Source of the DNA: Deltaproteobacteria bacterium PRO3 | Lineage (GTDB): Bacteria; UBA10199; DSSB01 | DNA: 44,393 nucleotides | NCBI GenBank assembly: GCA_030263375.1 | Contig: SZOV01000016.1 | Location: 1-44,393, forward strand | Direction of reading: 5' to 3' | Shown: piece after piece, positions 17,367 to 25,637 of the stretch | Position numbering within the stretch: position 1 is the stretch's first letter | Layout of the letters: the number at the start of each line of letters is the position of its first letter | Made by a program: the position numbers and the translations under genes | The notes under the pieces: model-generated | What the model saw: only the letters and a program-made list of their open reading frames with translations | The model's database searches: none | What the model was told of the DNA's origin: nothing

Positions 17367-17609
17367 ATGGTGAAGCTCTTCGAGAAGGACCGCGAACGAT
17401 TGGTGGCCGAGATCACCGAGGATCAATTCCGCTTCTTGGCGGATCACCTCGAGGAGGAAGCCGACTCGGACCGGGACTATTACCTCAATATCGATACCTT
17501 GGATTACCTGGAAGAGGAGGGCGCCGACCCCGAGTTGATGGGGGCCCTGCGTCGCGCCATGGAAGGCCGGGAGGAGATGGAGATTCGCTGGGTGCCCGCG
17601 CCGCAGTGA
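17367..17609 (+). CDS. Conserved small acidic protein of unknown function
   Basis: An 80-residue, highly acidic soluble protein. The pattern EITEDQFRFLADHLEEE, DYYLNIDTLDYLEEEGADPELMGALRRA and GREEMEIRW matches a short protein conserved in several phyla that databases sometimes misname galactosyldiacylglycerol synthase. No catalytic motif is visible. AAGGAGG precedes the start. It is convergent with glnB, with 10 bases between stops. Confidence 0.82.
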   Translation: MVKLFEKDRERLVAEITEDQFRFLADHLEEEADSDRDYYLNIDTLDYLEEEGADPELMGALRRAMEGREEMEIRWVPAPQ

Positions 17610-17619
17610 GCGGCTCGCG

Positions 17620-17979
<360 letters not shown>

Positions 17980-17984
17980 TTATA

Positions 17985-19220
17985 CTACTCCTCCATGAAC
18001 TCCTTCAACTGATTATGGTGCCGCTGGGCGTCCTCGTAGCCCAGGTCCAGGAGGTGCTTGAGGTAATCCGGCGTGAAGCTGATGTAGGAGAGAAAATCCA
18101 CGCCGCTCTCCGGGTCGACGTCGAGGAAGCGGATCAGGAACTTCTCGAAGGTGGAGAGGTGCTTGCGGTCCTTGTGCTTGAAGCAGTAACGAAACAGCTC
18201 GCCGATGTCCTGCGAGGGCCGGATGCGCAGGTAGCGGATTTTCTTCAGGCCCCGGTCGGCCACATCGCCCTTGATCTTCTTACGCCCCAGCATCTTGTTC
18301 AAGTCCGTCAGGTAATTCTTTCCGTAGAGGTCTTCGGTCCACTCGATGATCTTGTTGATCCGGTCGAGTTGCTCGATGTCGTACTGAATCTTATCGAGAA
18401 AGACCGAGTTCATGACGCGCCCCAGGACCTGCCCCAAGGCCGCTTGCCGCCCCAGCTCGCCGGAGAGCGGGATCTTCTCGCCGGGCAGGGCGCGGTGGTT
18501 GAGTCCGACCACCAGGATCTTGTCGGCGCCCAAATGGATGGCGGGGGAGAGCGGGGTGTTCAGGCGCAGCCCGCCGTCGGTGTATGGCACGCCGTTGATT
18601 AGCACCGTCGGGAAGATCACCGGGATCGCCGCCGAGGCGCGGGCGTGCTCGGGGCGGATCTTGACGTAGTTGACGACGTGCTCGCCGTTGTAGACGCACT
18701 CGGAATTCTTTTGCAGGAAGAGCTCCATGCGCCCGGTGAAGACGTTGGTCGCGACGATCGAGAGCGCCTGGATCAGGCCTGACTGGATGTTCTTGGTGAT
18801 CATCTTCCATGGGAACAGGTTGGCGATGAAGGGCAGGAAGGGCTCGGTGTCGAGGAATCCCGGGAAGTGCGGCGAGCCCGGGCCGCTGCCCCGGATGAAT
18901 TTCCAAACCACCCCCGCCGAGCTCTTGGTCATGAAGGAGAGCAGGGCCTTGAGATTGGTGCGGTAGATGTTCTCGTCGCGGACGTTCTCCCAGAGGCGCC
19001 GCATCTCGCGGGCCTGCATGTCGAGGTCGTGGGTGGTCGCGGCCATGAAACAGGTGTTGATCGCTCCCACGGAGGCGCCGCATTGGATGTCGAAGCGGCG
19101 GCCGCGCTGCGCCGTCGGCAGCCGGGTTCGGATGTAATTCAGTACCCCTGCCTCGTAGGCCCCGCGGGCGCCGCCGCCGGAGAGCACCAGGGCGAGCTTG
19201 GATCGTTTCGGTTCGGGCAT
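17985..19220 (-). CDS. Patatin-like phospholipase
   Basis: A 411-residue lipid acyl hydrolase. The oxyanion GGGARG is at 15-20. The nucleophile elbow G-A-S-V-G has Ser50. The dyad Asp215 is in DGG (215-217). No signal peptide is seen, so it is cytosolic or membrane-associated. The C-terminal 130 residues are helical and charged, beyond the patatin core. The start at 19220 (MPEPKRSK) is directly before the first core strand; the upstream frame to 19811 is antisense sequence. It ends 26 bases before glnB and could be transcribed with it. Confidence 0.92.
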   Translation of the reverse strand: MPEPKRSKLALVLSGGGARGAYEAGVLNYIRTRLPTAQRGRRFDIQCGASVGAINTCFMAATTHDLDMQAREMRRLWENVRDENIYRTNLKALLSFMTKSSAGVVWKFIRGSGPGSPHFPGFLDTEPFLPFIANLFPWKMITKNIQSGLIQALSIVATNVFTGRMELFLQKNSECVYNGEHVVNYVKIRPEHARASAAIPVIFPTVLINGVPYTDGGLRLNTPLSPAIHLGADKILVVGLNHRALPGEKIPLSGELGRQAALGQVLGRVMNSVFLDKIQYDIEQLDRINKIIEWTEDLYGKNYLTDLNKMLGRKKIKGDVADRGLKKIRYLRIRPSQDIGELFRYCFKHKDRKHLSTFEKFLIRFLDVDPESGVDFLSYISFTPDYLKHLLDLGYEDAQRHHNQLKEFMEE

Positions 19221-19336
19221 TCTTTGATTATAGCGTGATTTGCGGACCCCGTGGCGAGGAAGATCTTTAACGCGTCGCCCCATGTCGGTTTTTTTCGCGG
19301 CCCTTCGATCGCGCGGGAGGGAGCCGGGAATCCTCG

Positions 19337-20065
19337 CTAATCGCCGGAAAGCCGTCGAGCCAACTCCGTGAGCAGCTTTTCTCCGTCCCCCTTCCAGGCG
19401 CTCCCGTGCATGCAGGCCAGCGTCGTGGGCCGGGTCTGGGCCAGCGGGGCCATGAGCTGGGCAACGTTCTTCGCTTGGGAAAAATAGTCCAGCTGCTTGC
19501 GGTAGGCCTCGCTGGGTTCCAGGATGTCCGATTCCGTGACCGGGGGATGGTAGGCCCCTCCTTGGGTGAAGAGGTCCCCGCACAGAAGGGTCTTGGTCGC
19601 GTCTTCGAACAGATAGCCGCACTCCCAGGCATGGGGAAGATGGGGTGCGTCGAGCCATTGAACCCGATGCTTCCCCAAGGCAAGGGCTTCCCCGTGTCGC
19701 AGGGCCTTGGGGGGCCGGTCGAAGAGATCGCCGTTGATCATGGCGTTGATCTCCCCGCAAAGCGGAACGGCATGGGGACAAAGGGCCAGAAACTCGTTGA
19801 CCGAGCCGCATTCGTCGGATTCGCCATGGGAGAAGGAAAAATAGCGCATGCGCTCCAAGGGCAGGACCTTGGCGACGGCCTCGCGCACCAGGGGGAACAT
19901 CCGACGGGGACCGGAGTGGAAGAGGAGGGGCTCCTCGTCGACGATGAGGAATTGATTGAAGGAAAATCCCCCGCTTGTGGCGGAAGGGGGCACCGGCGTG
20001 TGGATCCGGAAAATACCTTCGGAGATCTCTTCGATATTGGTGCCCGATTCGGAATTGGTGATCAT
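19337..20065 (-). CDS. MBL-fold, ODP-like (diiron oxygen-binding type) protein
   Basis: A 242-residue metallo-beta-lactamase-fold protein. SHGESDECGS supplies the His80-x-Glu82-x-Asp84 pattern of the ODP (flavodiiron-type) branch instead of HxHxDH. Later ligands are in APHLPHAWECG (His142/His145) and CGDLF (Asp164). No flavodoxin domain follows, so it is not a full flavodiiron reductase. Related stand-alone proteins include chemotaxis oxygen sensors, but no chemotaxis gene is adjacent. The start at 20065 has GGAGG upstream. A much longer frame running to 22930 is antisense to real genes. Confidence 0.88.
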   Translation of the reverse strand: MITNSESGTNIEEISEGIFRIHTPVPPSATSGGFSFNQFLIVDEEPLLFHSGPRRMFPLVREAVAKVLPLERMRYFSFSHGESDECGSVNEFLALCPHAVPLCGEINAMINGDLFDRPPKALRHGEALALGKHRVQWLDAPHLPHAWECGYLFEDATKTLLCGDLFTQGGAYHPPVTESDILEPSEAYRKQLDYFSQAKNVAQLMAPLAQTRPTTLACMHGSAWKGDGEKLLTELARRLSGD

Positions 20066-20191
20066 ATGGCCTCCTTTCGGAAGAATTTTATGCGATGAGG
20101 CTGGAATTTTACAAGGAGGACGAGACCTCGGTCCGCCGGAAATTGGCAACCAATTTCGTTTGTTGCCGAAGAGGCCGGCAGGTGGGCACTC

Positions 20192-22123
20192 ATGGTCTTC
20201 TTTCTCCCTGTCATTGTCATTGCGGGCGCGGCCGGTCTCTCCTTGTTGGCCTCGGGGTGCGGCGGGCGCCCCACTCCGCCCCGCGCGCCGGCCAAGGGCG
20301 GCGGCGCGCCGCCTCCGCTCCCGCCGGGATTTCCAAAATCGGCCCTGGAGACGACCGGCGCCGACGGCTCCGCCGTCGATGGATACCAGGCCCTGCTGAC
20401 GGCCCTCGAGCGGAGCGCCTTGGGCAGCCCCAGCCGGCCGCTGTCGCTGGACGCCCTGCTCAAGGGCAAGGACCCCGAGGTGAAGCTCGCCTCGCTGTTT
20501 AAGGACTCGCGGCAGGTTCAGAAGGCTGAAGAATTCCTCGAGCACCTGGCGACCCACGACGAGAAGCCGGACGACGTCTCCCTCTACGATATTTATTTCG
20601 AGACCAAGCACCTCTACGGCGACGAATGGGGCGAGGATTGGCAGGCCAAGCTGCTCGGCAAGGGATTCCAGGCGCCGCTGCAGCGCCGCGTCCGAGCTTT
20701 GGGGGCGCCGCTCCTCGCGCCCTCCAGCCCCGCGACCCTGACCACGCCGGCGCGCGACCTCCTGCAGTCGCTGGCCGATTACGCGAAGCTCGCGCCGCCC
20801 TCGCGCCCCGAGGCCGCGCTCGTCGCGGGTTTGGATTTCTACCTGAGCACGCAGGAGCCCAAGGTCTTCACCGATTATCTCAAGGGCTCCTACGCCGATT
20901 TCGTCGGCATGGACGGGGCCGCGCAGTCGGAGCTGTTCCGGAAGGCCGTCGACGCGGCTTTCCCCGACTACGACACGGCGGACAAGCTGCTGCGCTACCT
21001 GAGCCGGGACGAAGGTCTGCGCTTCATCCGGGAGTGCCTGCGCAAGGACCCGGCGGCGGCTTTGAAGCTCTTCGAGGGCTTGCGCCTCCCGCCCTGGGAG
21101 GCCGATCCCGACGCCGTTTCCGGCGAATCCGAATTCTTTCCTAACCTCCCGCAGGACCTCTCGTACGCGAAGCGGCAGAAGAAGATCGACGCCTTCTTGG
21201 GCGAGCCGGAATTGACCTTGAAGCGCAAGTACACGGGTGCGGACGGAAAGAAGATCCGCACCACGGTCCAGAAATACCGCTGGGTCGGGGATACCGAGGT
21301 TTTTTCCGTGGAATCGGAGAAGCCCGGCCCCACCACCCTCGTCTTCGCCCCGCACTACCACGAGCAGAACCCCCGCAAGGTCTTCCACTGGATGAAGGAT
21401 CTTCCCCTCAAGAGCGGCCGCGTGATTTTCATCCCCGAGGCCAATCGGGCGATGGGCCGGGCCGACGGCGCGACCGTGCCGATGAACAGCCTCTTCAACA
21501 AGGCCTTCACCGACGACCGCGTCGATTACCTCGTGGTGCGGCGGACCGAATACCTGATGGGCCTGGTCGACGGCATGATCGGGCTGCACGACTGGAGCAG
21601 GCATCAGCCCTTCTTCATTTCGGACCTGGTCCTCGATGCCGAAGGGAAGAGCGCCGGCCCCGTGGCCTCGCCCTGGCTGCCCAAGAAGGTGACGGAGGTG
21701 GCGAAGTTCTCGCACGACGCGGAGCTCGAGTCGGACTCGCGCTCCAAGACCAAGGCCGACGCCTCGCTGCTGGACGAGAAGCCCCAGGCGCAGTGGCAGG
21801 TCGCCGAATATGCGGCCACCAAGCTCGCCACTTTGAGCGGCGGCAGCTTCTCCTTCACCTTGACGCCGCTGGATCCCAAGGCGCGGCGGATCGACCAGGC
21901 CACCGCCTACATGAATTATTTTTTGAAAAAACCGGCCATGACCTTCGAGGGAACGGCCGAAGAGGAGCAGGGCCAGCTTTTGGCCCGAGCGACCTATGCG
22001 ATGCTGCTCGGATTCGGCCATTCCATCGACACGAAATTCGAGAAAAATCTGGAAGACCCCGACCCGAAGCGGGAGCCGGAGCTCTACGAGGGCGTGCCGA
22101 CACGCGGATCGGTGGCGAAATAA
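20192..22123 (+). CDS. Large lipoprotein with AstE/AspA-like zinc-carboxypeptidase fold segment
   Basis: A 643-residue predicted lipoprotein. A hydrophobic N-terminus ends in LLASGC (Cys23; the -3 residue is Ala, which is atypical), followed by a Pro/Gly-rich linker. Residues 50-330 are helical and unrecognised. From about 380, LVFAPHYHEQNP supplies H-x-x-E (His388, Glu391), IPEANRAMG follows, and GLHDW carries His466. This order matches the M14-type fold of succinylglutamate desuccinylase/aspartoacylase proteins. Zinc binding is inferred. The substrate is unknown; a peptide or envelope amide is possible. Its 3' end overlaps the convergent pseudouridine synthase gene by 40 bases. Confidence 0.8.
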   Translation: MVFFLPVIVIAGAAGLSLLASGCGGRPTPPRAPAKGGGAPPPLPPGFPKSALETTGADGSAVDGYQALLTALERSALGSPSRPLSLDALLKGKDPEVKLASLFKDSRQVQKAEEFLEHLATHDEKPDDVSLYDIYFETKHLYGDEWGEDWQAKLLGKGFQAPLQRRVRALGAPLLAPSSPATLTTPARDLLQSLADYAKLAPPSRPEAALVAGLDFYLSTQEPKVFTDYLKGSYADFVGMDGAAQSELFRKAVDAAFPDYDTADKLLRYLSRDEGLRFIRECLRKDPAAALKLFEGLRLPPWEADPDAVSGESEFFPNLPQDLSYAKRQKKIDAFLGEPELTLKRKYTGADGKKIRTTVQKYRWVGDTEVFSVESEKPGPTTLVFAPHYHEQNPRKVFHWMKDLPLKSGRVIFIPEANRAMGRADGATVPMNSLFNKAFTDDRVDYLVVRRTEYLMGLVDGMIGLHDWSRHQPFFISDLVLDAEGKSAGPVASPWLPKKVTEVAKFSHDAELESDSRSKTKADASLLDEKPQAQWQVAEYAATKLATLSGGSFSFTLTPLDPKARRIDQATAYMNYFLKKPAMTFEGTAEEEQGQLLARATYAMLLGFGHSIDTKFEKNLEDPDPKREPELYEGVPTRGSVAK

Positions 22124-23022
22124 GCCCACTCCTTGGGCTGCGGCGCGGCGATGACCGTGGGCGTCCCGGTAAAGGGGTGCGCGAAGCGGATTTCGGCGGC
22201 GTGCAGGCAGTGGCGCCCCAACCCCGCGCGCGGGGCGGCCCCGTAGAGGACGTCGCCCACGATGGGATGCCCCAGCGCCGCCAGATGCGCGCGAATCTGG
22301 TGGCGGCGTCCCACCCGGATCGCGACGCGCAGCAGCGTTTGGCCTTGGAACTCGGCCAAGGGCTCGAAGACCGTCTCGGCGGGCTGTGCGGGCAGGCCCC
22401 GCGCCGGACCTTCCTGCGCCACGACCCGCATTTTTTTGCGGTTTTTCGGGTGATGGGCGATGGGCCGGCGCACGGTCCCGCCCGCGGCTAGGCTTCCTTC
22501 CACCAAGGCTAGGTAGATTTTCTCCATGGCCCCCGAGCGGCTGAGCTTGCGAAACGCCGCGAGGGCCTCGGGGTGGCGGGCGAAGAGCAGGACCCCGCTC
22601 GTGTCGTTGTCCAGGCGGTAGACCAGCCCAGCCTCCCGCGCCGGCCGCAGGGAGCGCTGCGCCGGGTAGCGCGCCGCCACGGCCTGGGCCAGGGTCCGGG
22701 ACTCCCCCGGGCGCAGGGGATAGCAAGGGAGCCCCGCCGGCTTGTCGACCGCCAGCAGGTGCGCGTCCTCGTAGAGCAGGGTCAAGGGCAGGTCGGGATC
22801 GGTGAGGATTTCGGCGTCGGCGGGCGGCGGCGTCTCGCTCAACTCGAGGGTCTCGCCTCCCGACAGCAAGCGGCCCTTCGCCGCCTTCTTTCCGTCCACG
22901 CGGACGGTGCCTTCCAGATATTTGCGCCAATAGCCGCGCCCACTCTCGGGGAATTGCCGAATCAGAAATTTATCGAGACGCTCGGGCGCGGGCAGGGGCG
23001 GGACTGTGAGGGTTCGCTTCAC
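22084..23022 (-). CDS. RluA-family pseudouridine synthase (S4 domain)
   Basis: A 312-residue RNA-modifying enzyme converting uridine to pseudouridine. An N-terminal S4-like RNA-binding domain (about 14-65) precedes the catalytic domain. The motif is YRLDNDTSG with catalytic Asp138; the usual His of HRLD is replaced by Tyr, which is seen in some family members. The late motif is RVGRRHQIRAHLAALGHPIVGD. It follows the SprT-like gene by three bases, so the two form an operon. The target (23S rRNA or tRNA) cannot be fixed from sequence. Confidence 0.92.
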   Translation of the reverse strand: MKRTLTVPPLPAPERLDKFLIRQFPESGRGYWRKYLEGTVRVDGKKAAKGRLLSGGETLELSETPPPADAEILTDPDLPLTLLYEDAHLLAVDKPAGLPCYPLRPGESRTLAQAVAARYPAQRSLRPAREAGLVYRLDNDTSGVLLFARHPEALAAFRKLSRSGAMEKIYLALVEGSLAAGGTVRRPIAHHPKNRKKMRVVAQEGPARGLPAQPAETVFEPLAEFQGQTLLRVAIRVGRRHQIRAHLAALGHPIVGDVLYGAAPRAGLGRHCLHAAEIRFAHPFTGTPTVIAAPQPKEWAYFATDPRVGTPS

Positions 23023-23025
23023 GCG

Positions 23026-23544
23026 CTAGGGTTTCCCCTCGAGCTGGACCTTGCCGGTGCCTTTGCAGTAGGGGCACCGCTCTTTCAGGCCGAAGGTCTT
23101 GAAGATCGAGCGGGTGAATTCTTCGTGTTCGTAGCCATGGTCGGCGTACTGGAAGTGGGCGATCTCGTGGGCGAGGGTGTCGAGGATCCGGGCCTTGGGG
23201 AGGCGGACGATGTTTTTTATCTTCAGCTCGCCCTTGCGGTTCATGTAGGTGGTCTGGGTGTGGGTCGCGATGACCACCGTGCGGTTGTCGAAGTAGGCGT
23301 TGCCCAGCACCCGCATGATCTTGGTCTTCGTCGGGCGGAAGGAGCGGATGCGCCGGGGCAGGACTAAATTGGGCATCTTGAGCTTGGCCTTGCGCAGGTA
23401 GGGGTACATCCAATGGAGCTGCGGGGACAATTCGGTCTTGAGAATGAGCTGGACCTTGCTGCGCTTCTTCCGCGTGCCGCCGCCCTTCTTCGCCCCCTGC
23501 CGGGCGGTGCTTTTTCGGGTCGTGTTTTTCTTCCGGGCGGTCAT
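23026..23544 (-). CDS. SprT-like zinc metalloprotease-fold protein
   Basis: A 172-residue protein with a Lys/Arg-rich N-terminal tail (1-30). HEIAH (126-130) plus His140 are the zinc ligands of the SprT-like fold. A C-terminal C-x2-C (157, 160) in CPYCKGTGK is a half zinc ribbon. SprT/Spartan relatives include DNA-protein crosslink proteases; the basic tail suggests nucleic-acid binding. It is the first gene of a two-gene unit with the downstream pseudouridine synthase. Function in bacteria is poorly known. Confidence 0.85.
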   Translation of the reverse strand: MTARKKNTTRKSTARQGAKKGGGTRKKRSKVQLILKTELSPQLHWMYPYLRKAKLKMPNLVLPRRIRSFRPTKTKIMRVLGNAYFDNRTVVIATHTQTTYMNRKGELKIKNIVRLPKARILDTLAHEIAHFQYADHGYEHEEFTRSIFKTFGLKERCPYCKGTGKVQLEGKP

Positions 23545-23692
23545 GAGATCCTTCGTCCTTTCGCAGACGGCGGGCGTGTATAGGGCAAGCCCTACAACGC
23601 GCGCAACCCTAAATTTAGCCTATCCGAAGGGGCTTTTGGAGGGCCTTATCGGGGAAATATTCGCGGGGCGTCAAAGGGGTGGGGCGGCGGGG

Positions 23693-24658
23693 CTATTGTA
23701 ATTTTTTCTCAATAAAATCAATAACTTTTCTTTGGCTGTGCGAGCCGCCGGTCGCGTTGATCTCGGCCAGTCCCATCGGCGAGGTGACATTGACCTCGGT
23801 GAGGTAGTTGCCGATCAGGTCCAGGCCCACGAAGTCGAGGCCCAGGCCCTGCAGGCTGGGGAGGAGGGCCGCGACGATTCGGCGATCCGAGGCCGTCAGG
23901 GGGCTGGGGTGGGCCGAGCCCCCGGAGTGCAGGTTGGCGCGGTGCTCGCCCTCGGCCGGCTTGCGGATGAAGGAGCCTAGGACCTCGGTGCCCAGCAGCA
24001 TGACGCGCTTGTCGCCCTTGCGGATCTCGGGGAGGAAGCGCTGGGCGATGACGTGGCGGCTGAAATCGTCGGTGGCGGTCTCGAGGACGACCTTGAAATT
24101 TTCGGTGCGGGTGTTGCGCAGGTAGAAGATCCCGCGCCCGCCGCTGCTGTTGATGGGCTTGATCACCGCGCCGTTCGGCTGGGCGCGGATGAACTCGCTC
24201 AAGGTCGCGAATTCGGCGCTGACGAGCGTCGGCGGGATCAGGTCTGGGAAGTGCAGGGGCAGGAGCTTTTCGTTGGCCTCGAGGACCCCGCGCGGGTGGT
24301 TCATCATGTAGACCTCGTCGGCCAAGAGCTCGAGGAGGTAGAGGTGGTGCAGGTAGTTCTGGTCGAAGGGCGGGTCCTTGCGCAGCAGGATGGCGTCGAA
24401 GCCGCGCAGCTCGCGGCGCCGGCCCTCGAGGACGCGGTGCCAGGGTCTTTTACCGATGCCGAGGATCTTGAGGCGCTCGACGTAGGCCTCGGGCTCGCGG
24501 CCCCGGCTGCTGAGGCGCTCGGGGGTGGTCGCGAAGACCTGATGGCCGTGGCGCTGGGCCTCGTGCATGAGGAAGAGCGTCGTCTCGCGCTCGGGGTGAA
24601 ACCCGGCCAAGGCGTCGGCGACGAAGAGCAACTTTAGGGATTTGCGGCGGCGCGGCAT
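23693..24658 (-). CDS. gshB: Glutathione synthetase-like ATP-grasp ligase
   Basis: A 321-residue GshB-type enzyme joining gamma-glutamylcysteine and glycine with ATP. The N-terminal pre-ATP-grasp part (LLFVADALAGFHPERETT) is followed by LLRKDPPFDQNYLHHL. The ATP-grasp core has VIKPINSSGGRGIF and late metal/phosphate motifs DFVGLDLIGNYLTEVNVTSP and GLAEIN. Length equals the E. coli enzyme. The start at 24658 (MPRRRK) has GGAAGG ten bases upstream; an in-frame ATG at 24667 is alternative. No gshA is adjacent. The start lies only 19 bases from that of the divergent gene. Confidence 0.93.
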   Translation of the reverse strand: MPRRRKSLKLLFVADALAGFHPERETTLFLMHEAQRHGHQVFATTPERLSSRGREPEAYVERLKILGIGKRPWHRVLEGRRRELRGFDAILLRKDPPFDQNYLHHLYLLELLADEVYMMNHPRGVLEANEKLLPLHFPDLIPPTLVSAEFATLSEFIRAQPNGAVIKPINSSGGRGIFYLRNTRTENFKVVLETATDDFSRHVIAQRFLPEIRKGDKRVMLLGTEVLGSFIRKPAEGEHRANLHSGGSAHPSPLTASDRRIVAALLPSLQGLGLDFVGLDLIGNYLTEVNVTSPMGLAEINATGGSHSQRKVIDFIEKKLQ

Positions 24659-24677
24659 CCGTGCCATACCTTCCGCC

Positions 24678-25637
24678 ATGGACAGCTTCAAGGTCAAGCC
24701 CGAACAGCATGAGATGCGCCTCGACCAATTCCTGGCCCAGGCGATGGGCGCCAGCCGCAAGAAGGCCAAGCAGCTCATCGACGAGGGCAAAGTCTTCCTG
24801 GGCGACCGCAAGGTGATCATCGGCTCCTGGCAGGTGCAGGCGGGCGAGACCTGGGCCCTGAAGGATCCGAACGAGGCGACTCTCCCGCGCCGCAAGCGCT
24901 ATCTCAAGGTCTACTACGAGGACCCGGACCTGCTCGTCGTGGAGAAGCCGCCCGGCGTGGCCTGCGAGCGCAGTGCCCAGACGCTGACCTCCACATTGGT
25001 CGACGACATCAACGACTACCTGCGCCGCGCCCATCCCGAGATCGAGCATCCCTACGTCGGCCTGATGCACCGCCTCGACCGCGAGACGAGCGGCTTGATG
25101 GTCTACACCCTGTCGCGCGCGGCCAACGCGCTCTCCGAGCAGTTCAAGCGGCACACGGTGGGGCGGCGCTATCTGGCCTTGGTCGAGGGGCAGCTCAAGA
25201 AGTCGGAGGGGACGATCGAGGCCGCCATCGTCAAGGACCTGGAGGCGAAGGCGAAGAAGATGAAGACCCTCGGCGGCCGCGGCGGCAAGGAGGGACGGGC
25301 GAAGACCCATTTCTTCGTCCTCGAGCGCTACCCCGGCGCGACGCTTGTCGAGGCCCGGCTCGAGACGGGGCGCACCCACCAGGTGCGCGTCCACTTCGCC
25401 AGCCAGGGCCACCCGGTGGTGGGCGACAGGCTCTACGGCAGCAAGCTCGCGGCGCCGCGCCAGGCGCTGCACGCGGCCTACCTTGAGTTCCGCCATCCGC
25501 TCACGAACAAGAAACTGGTGTTCCGTTCCAAGCCGCCGAAGGATTTTCTGAATTTGCAGGAAAGATTTCGCTCCGAGGCCCTGGGGACGCAGCGTCCCTC
25601 GCGGGCCAGGCCTTCGACCAAGGCCGGCCGTCGCTAA
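24678..25637 (+). CDS. RluA/RluD-family pseudouridine synthase (S4 domain)
   Basis: A 319-residue second member of the family in this window. S4 domain at about 12-60 (MRLDQFLAQAMGASRKKAKQLI). Catalytic HRLDRETSG has Asp134, and TGRTHQVRVHFASQGHPVVGD is the late motif. A Lys-rich insertion at about 185-205 is unusual. The chosen start at 24678 begins with the S4 domain; an in-frame ATG at 24642 lies inside gshB. No SD is visible. The stop overlaps that of the convergent Rsm22-like gene by four bases. Confidence 0.92.
   Translation: MDSFKVKPEQHEMRLDQFLAQAMGASRKKAKQLIDEGKVFLGDRKVIIGSWQVQAGETWALKDPNEATLPRRKRYLKVYYEDPDLLVVEKPPGVACERSAQTLTSTLVDDINDYLRRAHPEIEHPYVGLMHRLDRETSGLMVYTLSRAANALSEQFKRHTVGRRYLALVEGQLKKSEGTIEAAIVKDLEAKAKKMKTLGGRGGKEGRAKTHFFVLERYPGATLVEARLETGRTHQVRVHFASQGHPVVGDRLYGSKLAAPRQALHAAYLEFRHPLTNKKLVFRSKPPKDFLNLQERFRSEALGTQRPSRARPSTKAGRR

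Noticed and set aside
19811-22930. Very long leftward open frame continuous with the MBL-fold gene
   Set aside because: Beyond 20065 it is antisense to the lipoprotein gene and in another frame of the pseudouridine synthase gene; it is Arg/Gly/Val-rich with no domain. High GC makes such frames common.
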